A program made the translations under genes and the position numbers. Under the pieces are notes generated by a model that worked only from the letters and a program-made list of their open reading frames with translations, made no database searches and had not been told where the DNA came from. From Niastella sp. (lineage in GTDB: Bacteria > Bacteroidota > Bacteroidia > Chitinophagales > Chitinophagaceae), in assembly GCA_017744515.1 (NCBI GenBank), contig JAGIBF010000001.1, forward strand, positions 124,001 through 188,000: a stretch of DNA of 64,000 nucleotides, given 5' to 3'. Of this stretch, positions 57,765 through 64,000 are shown in pieces (positions within the stretch are counted from its first letter, which is position 1; the number at the start of each line of letters is the position of its first letter).

Positions 57765-58853
57765 TTATTTTTGGGCACGAATTGTTACGATCGTTCCATC
57801 AGGATTGTATTTCAGCTCCGTTACTTTCACGTTGCGCAGGTGGGTCTTGCCAGACAACTGTACATCGTGGTAGAACAGGTACCACTTTCCATCTTTTTCG
57901 ATGATGGAATGGTGGTTGGTCCAGCCTTCCACGGGCTCCAGTATTACACCTTTGTAGGTGAAAGGTCCGTAGGGATTGTCTCCAATAGCGTACACGATGT
58001 TGTGTGTGTCGCCGGTAGAATAAGAGAAGTAGTACTTGCCGTTGTACTTGTGTATCCAGGCCGCTTCGAAGAAACGCTTGTCGTTGTCCTTCTCTTTGTA
58101 CAGGTTGCCTGCACTGTCTACGATCTTAATCTCCTTCACCGGTTCGGCAAAGCTTTTCATATCGGCGCTCAGTTTAGCTACCCGTGGCAGAATAGCGAGC
58201 TCATCTCCTTTGCGCAGCTTACCCGCTGAATCATACTTGTTGTTGTTCCAGCGTTGCAGCTGTCCACCCCAGATGCCACCAAAGTACATATAGAATGTAC
58301 CGTTGTCATCTTTGAATACTGTAGGGTCGATGCTGTAACTGCCTTTGATGGGCTCTTTCTCTGCTACAAAAGGACCTTCCGGTTTCTGGCTTGTGGCCAC
58401 GCCTATCCTGAACACATCCTGCTTGTCTTTCACCGGGAAGTACAGGTAGTACGTACCATTGGCAAAAGCAGCATCAGGCGCCCAGAGCTGGCGGCCAGCC
58501 CAGGGAATGTCCCTGATGTGCAGGGCAACACCATGATCGGTTACCGGCCCGCCCACGGAATCCATGGACAGGATATGGTAATCCATCATGTTGAAATGAT
58601 CGCCGTTGTCATTCTCGGGTGTACCTGTAGCGGTATCGTGCGAAGGATACACATAGATGCGGCCATTGAATACATGGGCCGACGGATCGGCTGTGTATAG
58701 CTGGCTTACCAGCGGCTGTGAAAGGTATTTCTTTCCGGTAGCCGAATCGGCAGCTGGTGTTGCTTCGTTGGTTGTCGTATTGTTGCCGGCATCGCTACAA
58801 CCAGTGATGGCAAGGGCTGCGAGAACAGCCGGCAGAATCGTTAGTTTGTTCAT
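57765..58853 (-). CDS. GH43 lipoprotein (beta-xylosidase/arabinofuranosidase type)
   Basis: A 362-residue lipoprotein with lipobox ITGC and lipidated Cys 19. The propeller (about 50-355) has VFNGRIYVYPSHD near residue 61, base Asp in TADPSAH (D56), pKa-modulating Asp in SIDPTVF and acid Glu in FFEAAWI, with a late EGWTNHHSI. This layout is typical of GH43 subfamily 1, acting on xylo-oligosaccharides or arabinosyl decorations. Start 58853 gives the lipoprotein signal; the open frame further upstream overlaps xylA. It begins 4 nt after the xylA stop. Confidence 0.9.
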   Translation of the reverse strand: MNKLTILPAVLAALAITGCSDAGNNTTTNEATPAADSATGKKYLSQPLVSQLYTADPSAHVFNGRIYVYPSHDTATGTPENDNGDHFNMMDYHILSMDSVGGPVTDHGVALHIRDIPWAGRQLWAPDAAFANGTYYLYFPVKDKQDVFRIGVATSQKPEGPFVAEKEPIKGSYSIDPTVFKDDNGTFYMYFGGIWGGQLQRWNNNKYDSAGKLRKGDELAILPRVAKLSADMKSFAEPVKEIKIVDSAGNLYKEKDNDKRFFEAAWIHKYNGKYYFSYSTGDTHNIVYAIGDNPYGPFTYKGVILEPVEGWTNHHSIIEKDGKWYLFYHDVQLSGKTHLRNVKVTELKYNPDGTIVTIRAQK

Positions 58854-58857
58854 CTTA

Positions 58858-60186
58858 TTACAGATAGTTGTTGATGATATTTTCGATGTATTCCTGTTTG
58901 CCGCTACGTACAGCCGGCTCACCATTCTTGATGGCATAAGCGCGCAGGTCTTCGAGAGAAGATTTACCTGCTTCGAATGCTTTGGCCTCAGCGCTGTCGT
59001 AAGAGCTGTAGCGGTCTTTGCGGAGCTTTTTGTAATCGCTCTTTTGCAAGATCGCATCGGCTGTGATGAGGGCGCGGGCAAATGCGTCGATACCACCGAT
59101 GTGTGCGATGAACAGGTCTTCGGGATCGGTAGAGTTACGACGGATCTTGGCGTCGAAGTTGATACCACCGCCTTTGAAACCACCGCCTTCGAGGATGATG
59201 AGCATAGATTCTGTCAGTTCATTGAGGTTGGTGGGGAACTGGTCGGTATCCCAGCCATTCTGGTAATCGCCACGGTTGGCATCCATGCTACCGAGCAAAC
59301 CGGTATCTACTGCTACCTGCAGCTCATGCTGGAAGGTGTGACCGGCCAGGGTGGCGTGGTTAACTTCGATGTTGAGTTTGAAATCGTTGAGCAGGTCATG
59401 CTGACGCAGGAAACCGATCACCGTTTCGCAATCATAATCGTATTGGTGCTTGGTAGGCTCACAAGGCTTGGGCTCGATGAAGAACGTGCCTTTGAAGCCA
59501 TTCTTTCTTGCATAGTCTTTTGCTGTATGGAGGAAACGCGCGAGGTGTTCTTTCTCGGCCTTCATGTTTGTGTTCAGCAGGCTCATGTAGCCTTCACGGC
59601 CGCCCCAGAACACATAGTTCTCACCGCCCAGTGCGATGGTAGCATCCAAAGCAGCCTTTACCTGTGCTGCAGCATGCGTGAGCACGTGGAAGTCGGGATT
59701 GGTGGCAGCTCCGTTCATATAACGGCGGTTGCTGAAAAGGTTGGCAGTGCCCCACAGCAGCTTAACGCCGCTGGCATCCTGCTTTTCTTTTAAATATTGA
59801 GTAAGTGTAGCCAGTCTCTTGTCATTATCTTCTACATCGTTGGTATAATCTACCACGTCCACATCGTGAAAGCAATAGTAAGGCAGGCCCATTTTGGTGA
59901 TAAATTCAAAAGCGGCATCAGCCTTGTCTTTGGCTCTTTCGATGGGGTCTTTCTTTGCATCCCAGGGGAAGATATGGGTAGGCTCGCCAAAGGGATCGGC
60001 GCCTGATCCAACGAAAGAGTGCCAGTAGGCTACTGCGAATCGCATCCAGTCTTTCATGGGTTTGCCGGCTACTACTTTGTTCTCATCGTACCAGCGGTAA
60101 GCCAGTGGATTAGTACTTTGCAAGCCTTCATACTTAATGGCGGGAATTCCTTTAAAAAACTCTGTTGCACCTGTAACTATTTTCAT
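58858..60186 (-). CDS. xylA: Xylose isomerase
   Basis: A 442-residue cytoplasmic metal-dependent enzyme that converts D-xylose to D-xylulose. It is of the longer class II type: FFKGIPAIKYEG at the start, the catalytic FHDVD pair (H107, D110), WGTANLFSN, VFWGGREGY, a Lys-rich FFIEPKPCEPTKHQYD segment supplying metal-binding Glu, VNHATLAGH and DANRGDYQNGWDTDQFP. The start at 60186 (MKIVTGATEFF) matches the family; the frame upstream is longer but not conserved. It is first in the xylA-GH43-GH10 unit. No xylulokinase or xylose symporter is in the window. Confidence 0.97.
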   Translation of the reverse strand: MKIVTGATEFFKGIPAIKYEGLQSTNPLAYRWYDENKVVAGKPMKDWMRFAVAYWHSFVGSGADPFGEPTHIFPWDAKKDPIERAKDKADAAFEFITKMGLPYYCFHDVDVVDYTNDVEDNDKRLATLTQYLKEKQDASGVKLLWGTANLFSNRRYMNGAATNPDFHVLTHAAAQVKAALDATIALGGENYVFWGGREGYMSLLNTNMKAEKEHLARFLHTAKDYARKNGFKGTFFIEPKPCEPTKHQYDYDCETVIGFLRQHDLLNDFKLNIEVNHATLAGHTFQHELQVAVDTGLLGSMDANRGDYQNGWDTDQFPTNLNELTESMLIILEGGGFKGGGINFDAKIRRNSTDPEDLFIAHIGGIDAFARALITADAILQKSDYKKLRKDRYSSYDSAEAKAFEAGKSSLEDLRAYAIKNGEPAVRSGKQEYIENIINNYL

Positions 60187-60275
60187 ATAATCGTTTTTTG
60201 TGTTCACACAATGAGCAAATATTGTTGGATTTGCCGCCTCCTGCAACCGCTATTATGAAAAGAAAATATGCTATC

Positions 60276-60314
60276 TTATCAAATGATGGTACATTTATGG
60301 TCAAAGTTTGATAA
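60276..60314. promoter_or_regulatory. Inverted repeat between xylA and the AraC regulator gene
   Basis: TTATCAAA (60276-60283) and TTTGATAA (60307-60314) are 8-bp inverted repeats with a 23-nt spacer, centred between divergent genes. The spacing fits two half-sites about three helical turns apart. It is the best candidate binding site for the adjacent AraC regulator. Confidence 0.5.
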
Positions 60315-60332
60315 AATCCTTTCTATTTACCA

Positions 60333-61175
60333 GTGAAGACGCTTATTCAAAAAGTAGAGCCGGATGTGAACCAGAGCTTTGCCTGCCGGGTGTATGAAAC
60401 GCCCAATTTCGAAACGAACTGGCATAAGCATCCGGAGTATGAACTGATCAGTATTCTGAAAGGGCATGGCACTGCCCTGATCGGCGATCATGTATGTGAT
60501 TATAAAGTAAATGATGTATTCTTCATTGCGGGCAACCTGCCGCATTGGTTCCGAAAGCACCAGGCCAAAATGACTTGCGCCGTACTGGTGATTCATTTTA
60601 CGCGTGACTGCTGGGGAGAGGGATTACTGCAAATGCCGGAGATGAAAGTGATAGACGCGTTGCTCAAAAAGGACAATGGTATTCTGTTGCAAAAGAAATT
60701 GAAGAAAGATATTCTGCAGGATATGCATGCATTGCACGGAGCTAAAGGGTTCGAGAAGTTGTTGCTGCTGTTCCAATCCCTGCACAAGATCGGTTCTTCT
60801 CAGCAATATAAAACACTGACGGAGGATTTTCATGATCCGGCCAACTCTGTAAATCCGGCCATCGAGAAGATCATCGATTATTCATTCAAGCATTTCCTGG
60901 AACCTATTACGCTTACGGAGATCGCCAACGTGGTCAATATGACCATTCCTACTTTCTGCCGTTTCTTCCGGAAGAATATCAAGAAAACGTATTTCGATTT
61001 CATCCGCGACCTGCGCATCAGCCACGCCTGTAAATTGCTGGCCAATACCGACAAGCCCATACTGGAAGTGTGTTATGAAAGTGGTTATAAAAGCTGGGCG
61101 CATTTCAGCAAGCAGTTCAAGGAAGTGAAGCTTCAAACGCCCAGCCAATACAGGAAGCAGTTTATGTATGCCTGA
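60333..61175 (+). CDS. AraC family transcriptional regulator, probably of the xylose unit
   Basis: A 280-residue cytoplasmic regulator that starts at a GTG. The N-terminal cupin sensor (about 20-110) has NWHKHPEYELISILKGHGTALIGD and a second FIAGNLPHWFRKH strand. The C-terminal AraC DNA-binding domain (about 180-278) contains two helix-turn-helices, with LTEIANVVNMTIPTFCRFFRKNIKKTYFDFI and ILEVCYESGYKSWAHFSKQFKEVKLQTPSQYRKQF. It is divergent from xylA across 146 nt that hold an inverted repeat, so control of the xylan/xylose genes is likely, with xylose or a xylo-oligosaccharide as possible ligand (inference). Confidence 0.9.
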   Translation: MKTLIQKVEPDVNQSFACRVYETPNFETNWHKHPEYELISILKGHGTALIGDHVCDYKVNDVFFIAGNLPHWFRKHQAKMTCAVLVIHFTRDCWGEGLLQMPEMKVIDALLKKDNGILLQKKLKKDILQDMHALHGAKGFEKLLLLFQSLHKIGSSQQYKTLTEDFHDPANSVNPAIEKIIDYSFKHFLEPITLTEIANVVNMTIPTFCRFFRKNIKKTYFDFIRDLRISHACKLLANTDKPILEVCYESGYKSWAHFSKQFKEVKLQTPSQYRKQFMYA

Positions 61176-61188
61176 TCTTCATTACCCG

Positions 61189-61623
61189 TTATGCTCCAGG
61201 CACTGGTATCGGAGAGATGAAGGCAGCTCCTGACCATGTTTGCTCCCTGCTGAAAAGCACATTGTGTGAGCCAAGAATATTCCAGTAAAACATGATGTCT
61301 ATATCTTTCCCTTCTTTGGGTATGATATAGGAGCTTTGCAAGGCAACAATGGTATTGATATCAGCAACGCCACTGAATACAGCTCTTCCAATCTCCACTT
61401 CTTCCTGTTGCGATGATTTCAATTTCACTATTATGGTAAAGGTGCAATCATGGCCTCCCCATGTGTACCCAAGGTTCAAGGTGGTCACTACAATGGCGGC
61501 CTGATCGGTTGAGCCAGCTTGTAAGATACCTATGTGGGGGATCAAAGTAAACTGATCGGATGTGGGTCCGATACTTTCGTCGGGCTTCAGCTTGTAGCCG
61601 TTGGCATAAACGAAATTCTGCAT
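61189..61623 (-). CDS. Small protein of unknown function
   Basis: A 144-residue protein without a signal peptide or membrane segment. It is beta-strand-like, with alternating hydrophobic stretches (TLIPHIGILQAG, AAIVVTTLNLGYTWGG, FTIIVKLKSS, IDIMFYWNILG) and a single Cys. I recognise no family. It converges with the AraC gene (13 nt between stops) and is followed on the right by a non-coding, repeat-rich gap. Its length and composition fit an expressed gene, but with low certainty. Confidence 0.5.
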   Translation of the reverse strand: MQNFVYANGYKLKPDESIGPTSDQFTLIPHIGILQAGSTDQAAIVVTTLNLGYTWGGHDCTFTIIVKLKSSQQEEVEIGRAVFSGVADINTIVALQSSYIIPKEGKDIDIMFYWNILGSHNVLFSREQTWSGAAFISPIPVPGA

Positions 61624-61926
61624 AGCATAAGGTTTTAATAATTAATAATGGTAAAACTATGTCGCACTACTTACTTCAACACTTCTATTTAGTAAGCGGG
61701 AACGGCGTTTTATATAATCATTAAAACAAACTATTTACATAGCAGATGTACTACTCAATTATGCGATCAGGAAATATCCAGCAGCAGCATTAAGAACTTC
61801 CAGGGAACGGGGCGTAGAACTAACCGGTCGAGCCGCCTGGCAAGGGCCGGATTGGTTAGCGAATGAAGTCCCATTAAATATATTCATCAATCATTATATG
61901 TTCGATAAAACCCCATTCTTTCTTCA

Positions 61927-61998
61927 TTCATCTTCCGTTCTGCAACGGAAGATGAACGGAGGATCAACGGAGGATGAATGGAGAATCAACGGAAATTG
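61927..61998 (+). repeat. Hairpin and five 11-bp AACGGAGGAT(G/C) tandem units
   Basis: TTCATCTTCCGTT (61927-61939) pairs perfectly with AACGGAAGATGAA (61944-61956). From 61944 five 11-bp units follow: AACGGAAGATG, AACGGAGGATC, AACGGAGGATG, AATGGAGAATC and AACGGAAATTG. Confidence 0.8.
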
Positions 61999-62043
61999 AT
62001 TGACCTCATACAGGTATTTTAAGGCAGGAATAGCCACAAATGC

Positions 62044-62076
62044 AAGGGCCGCTTCGTATGGAAGCGGCCCTTTTTA
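62044..62076 (+). terminator. Strong intrinsic terminator without an upstream gene
   Basis: AAGGGCCGCTTC (62044-62055) pairs perfectly with GAAGCGGCCCTT (62061-62072), 12 bp, followed by a T tract. It is oriented rightward, yet the nearest upstream plus-strand gene ends at 61175, over 850 nt away, so it could end a small RNA made from the repeat region. Confidence 0.75.
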
Positions 62077-62195
62077 TAGGTTGAAACAAAGCCTTTAAGG
62101 AGTTTTTTTAAAGCCCCCCATAGACATAAGGGGCCAAACGATTGCTTGCTTATGTAAAAACTGCTTATATCTGTCGGTCAAATGAGGCGGAACCC

Positions 62196-63404
62196 TTAAA
62201 GCTCTTTATATCTTTTCATTGCCTCCACGTAATAATAATCGGCATACGTGAGGGGAACATCTACTTCGGATTTGGCGGGCAGGTGGCCTACGCAATGCTC
62301 GATAATGAATCCTCCATTGGTGCCCGGCTTCGCTTTGTAGGCGGGTGAGGAGAGGGAGCGCAACATCGTTTCGGCAGCACCGAAATACTCCTTCTTCTTA
62401 TCTGCATCCACATATCCCTGCAGTTCCAGCAGCGCCGAAGCCGTGATGGCGGCAGCAGAAGCATCGCGCAAGGCGTTGGGAATGCCGGGGGCATTGAAGT
62501 CCCAGTAGGGCACTTTATCGGCTGGCAGGTTGGGGTTGGACAGGATGAACTTTGCGATGTGATTAGCCTGGTCCAGGTATTTCTGCTCTTTGGTAGCGCG
62601 GTACATTACTGTGAAGCCATACAGGCCCCAGGCTTGTCCACGGGCCCAGGCTGATTCATCGGCAGCGCCTTGTGCGGTGCGCTTTTGTTGTACAGCGCCG
62701 GTTTCGGGATTGTAGTTGATCACGTGGTAAGAGCTGTAATCGGGCCTGAAATGGTTTTGGATGGTTGTATTGGCGTGGGTAACGGCGATCTTATAATAAG
62801 TAGAGTCGCCGGTAACCTGGGTGGCCCAGAACAGCAGTTCGAGGTTCATCATGTTGTCGATGATCACCAGGAATTCGGCTTTTTTGGAATCCCATGACTT
62901 GATGCAACCTACTTTGGGGTCGAAGCGGGTGATCAATGATTTGGCGCTATTGATCAGTATCTCTTTGTACTCGGGTTTGGGTTGCATGATATTGGCGTTG
63001 CCAAAGCTGCAGAACATCATAAAGCCCAGGTCGTGGGTGCTTTTGTTGTACTGCTCTTTTTTGAGCGGCTCCAATATGCGCATGGCTTCTGTATATAAAG
63101 CCTGATCCTTTGTTTGCTCGTAGAGGTACAACAACGTACCGGGGTAAAAGCCACTGCACCACCAGCCGGAATTGCTGTATTCATGTTTGCCCGTAGCGGG
63201 AAAATACGTTTTGGGAAACTTGTCGGCGGGCAGGTCTTTTGCCAGTATCTTGTACTGGGCGGCAGCATCGGTGAACTCTTTATTGAATGTTTGAACAAGG
63301 GCTTTATCCGGAGAAACACTTGCTTTCTTTTGGGTGTTGCAGGCAATGCTTGTGATCAACAGGGAAACAGACACATAACTTAACCAAGGCATTCTTCTTT
63401 TCAT
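62196..63404 (-). CDS. GH88 unsaturated glucuronyl hydrolase-like lipoprotein
   Basis: A 402-residue lipoprotein with lipobox SIAC and lipidated Cys 22. The (alpha/alpha)6 barrel of GH88 is recognisable: WWCSGFYPGTLLYLYEQT near residue 81, the catalytic Asp in STHDLGFMM (D125), a second Asp in IIDNMMNLELL (D183), then ADESAWARGQAWGLYGFTVMYR and GWDF-like PYWDFNAPG. GH88 removes terminal unsaturated uronic acids released by polysaccharide lyases, and no lyase is in the window. The start at 63404 is chosen for the lipoprotein signal; an open frame extends upstream. A TAnnTTTG match lies 105 nt upstream. Confidence 0.88.
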   Translation of the reverse strand: MKRRMPWLSYVSVSLLITSIACNTQKKASVSPDKALVQTFNKEFTDAAAQYKILAKDLPADKFPKTYFPATGKHEYSNSGWWCSGFYPGTLLYLYEQTKDQALYTEAMRILEPLKKEQYNKSTHDLGFMMFCSFGNANIMQPKPEYKEILINSAKSLITRFDPKVGCIKSWDSKKAEFLVIIDNMMNLELLFWATQVTGDSTYYKIAVTHANTTIQNHFRPDYSSYHVINYNPETGAVQQKRTAQGAADESAWARGQAWGLYGFTVMYRATKEQKYLDQANHIAKFILSNPNLPADKVPYWDFNAPGIPNALRDASAAAITASALLELQGYVDADKKKEYFGAAETMLRSLSSPAYKAKPGTNGGFIIEHCVGHLPAKSEVDVPLTYADYYYVEAMKRYKEL

Positions 63405-63508
63405 ACTTGCATTTATCGTTTTATGGGTTGCTAAAATAACACCCATAAGGGAAACAGTAGGGGGATAATTCATTAAAAAGGGGGGCAAAATTGACTTTTG
63501 CACCCCTT

Positions 63509-63516
63509 CAAAACTA
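63509..63516 (-). promoter_or_regulatory. Possible -7 element for the GH88 gene
   Basis: Read on the minus strand, TAGTTTTG matches TAnnTTTG. It is 105 nt upstream of the GH88 start. No -33 TTTG at the proper spacing was found. Confidence 0.3.
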
Positions 63517-63575
63517 CTACAAGGACTGTTTTTGCATAGTTTACGTTATAATACTTATCTATATAAGTGAATCTT

Positions 63576-64000
63576 TTATAATGCTGGCCTCAACACCCAC
63601 TCTCCTTCCTCTCCCCCGTCGCCTAAAAGTAGTAACAGTTTGTAGGTCAGTTTTCCTACCTCTTCGTTTTTCTTTCTTCGTCGCTGGTCGGAAATGTCGA
63701 AGCGTAAATAATCTATTTCCTTTTTCATCGCTGAGGTCTGTGTCAGCTTCCCGATACCATTCAACCGCCTGGTAAGTTCTTCGGTACTGATCGTCTCCAA
63801 CCTGATGCCTTTGTACTCCCCCGGCTTAGCATCTGCCAGCTGCAGGTCTTTCGTGCGCACCTGCATGCACAGGATGATCAATGCTTCCTGGAAAATATCT
63901 TCGGCATCCTGCCTGCTGCCACCGTGGGTACGCACCATCTTTTGCATCATAGGGAAATGCCTGTACAGAGCGGCCAGCACCTTACTGTTGCTGCCGGAAC
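63576..64000 (-). CDS. RNA polymerase sigma factor-like protein, cut by the window edge
   Basis: A leftward gene whose N terminus lies beyond the right edge (the frame is open through 64000). The visible residues begin GSNSKVLAALYRHFPMMQKMVRTHGGSRQDAEDIFQEALIIL, a clear sigma region 2.1-2.2 segment of the sort in Bacteroidota ECF factors. After KDLQL the sequence no longer follows the family, and the last 90 residues have no recognisable region 2.4 or region 4 helix-turn-helix; they are charged (QRRRKKNEE) and end GEWVLRPAL. It may be a truncated or frameshifted sigma, or a divergent one. It is divergent in position but same-strand with GH88. Confidence 0.55.
   Translation of the reverse strand, partial: SGSNSKVLAALYRHFPMMQKMVRTHGGSRQDAEDIFQEALIILCMQVRTKDLQLADAKPGEYKGIRLETISTEELTRRLNGIGKLTQTSAMKKEIDYLRFDISDQRRRKKNEEVGKLTYKLLLLLGDGGEEGEWVLRPAL

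Larger units (their letters stand above)
61624..62195. other. Non-coding gap with hairpin, tandem repeat and terminator
   Basis: It contains, in order: AT-rich DNA; a structured-looking GC-rich stretch near 61800-61875 with CTAACCGG/CCGGATTGGTTAG complementarity; a 13-bp perfect hairpin at 61927-61956; an 11-bp tandem array at 61944-61998; and a strong terminator at 62044-62076. A weak GCCCC/GGGGGC hairpin at 62112-62134 may end the leftward GH88 transcript. An open frame across about 61723-62000 has no start codon and is not called. Confidence 0.5.

Noticed and set aside
58657-59793. A 378-codon open frame on the plus strand opposite xylA and the GH43 gene
   Set aside because: It is the complement of two genes with clear catalytic motifs. 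The translated sequence has no family likeness, and codon bias in the true genes is enough to keep the opposite frame open.
61723-62000. An open frame of about 92 codons through the hairpin and tandem repeat
   Set aside because: It has no ATG, GTG or TTG at a useful position and its C-terminal half is encoded by the 11-bp array. It could be a relic but cannot be supported.
1-64000. CRISPR arrays, tRNA or rRNA genes, insertion sequences, integrases and phage genes
   Set aside because: None was recognised on either strand by reading. The repeats present lack the regular spacer pattern of CRISPR, and no transposase or integrase motif was found.

Overview
The window looks like a chromosomal segment from a Bacteroidota member, most likely family Chitinophagaceae (inference). 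The support is two SusC/SusD pairs, many secreted and lipoprotein glycosidases, DUF4251, DUF3078 and DUF3788 proteins, promoters that fit TAnnTTTG at -7, weak Shine-Dalgarno sites, and dispersed intergenic repeats of a kind common in that group. No rRNA, tRNA, CRISPR array, transposase or phage gene was seen.

Layout. 1-6.3 kb: a cut-off unknown gene, a secreted nucleotide pyrophosphatase/phosphodiesterase-like enzyme, a protein with one c-type heme motif, an AlbA_2/HATPase regulator with a hairpin just before its start codon, and a TPR protein. 6.3-8.5 kb: a TPP riboswitch whose three-way junction carries about 115 nt of repeat DNA, then a PnuT-type thiamine transporter and an acyl-CoA-dehydrogenase-fold flavoprotein. 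8.5-29 kb: a ten-gene leftward polysaccharide utilization locus (PUL): SusC, SusD, a GH99-like lipoprotein, GH92, a GH71/99-like protein, GH130, GH92, GH43, GH2 and a sialate O-acetylesterase-like esterase. The exo-mannosidase families plus GH99-like proteins suggest a mannose-rich, possibly acetylated glycan. Immediately upstream (29.4-32.0 kb) is an unusual one-component membrane regulator: a predicted periplasmic ConA-like/kelch sensor, one membrane helix and a cytoplasmic SARP-type winged helix.

32-39.5 kb is general metabolism and stress: DUF3788, universal stress protein, two aldo/keto reductases (one lacking the catalytic His), a KefB-type antiporter, a DUF1801 protein and a non-coding stretch ending in a strong terminator. 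39.7-47 kb: a second nutrient-uptake unit, ECF sigma and anti-sigma (GTGA overlap), then SusC, SusD and a TlpA-like thioredoxin protein. Its SusC has a near-ideal Bacteroidota promoter with an inverted repeat over the -7 box.

47-56 kb: a secreted protein of unknown function, a flavin amine oxidase, a phosphodiesterase-like/alkaline phosphatase fusion, a TspO-related membrane protein, a DUF3078 protein, a GH43 enzyme, a DUF4251 protein and a DUF2264 protein (possible glycosidase). 56.6-61.2 kb: a compact xylan unit, xylA, a GH43 lipoprotein and a GH10 xylanase, with a divergent AraC regulator and an inverted repeat between them. Further right are an orphan small protein, a repeat- and hairpin-rich gap, a GH88 lipoprotein and, at the right edge, a sigma factor with a normal region 2 but no recognisable region 4.

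The window is also rich in intergenic repeats. At least five families occur, several next to start or stop codons, inside a riboswitch, or amplified into tandem arrays. Many open frames run through these repeats, so start codons were chosen inside them from signal peptides and family alignments.
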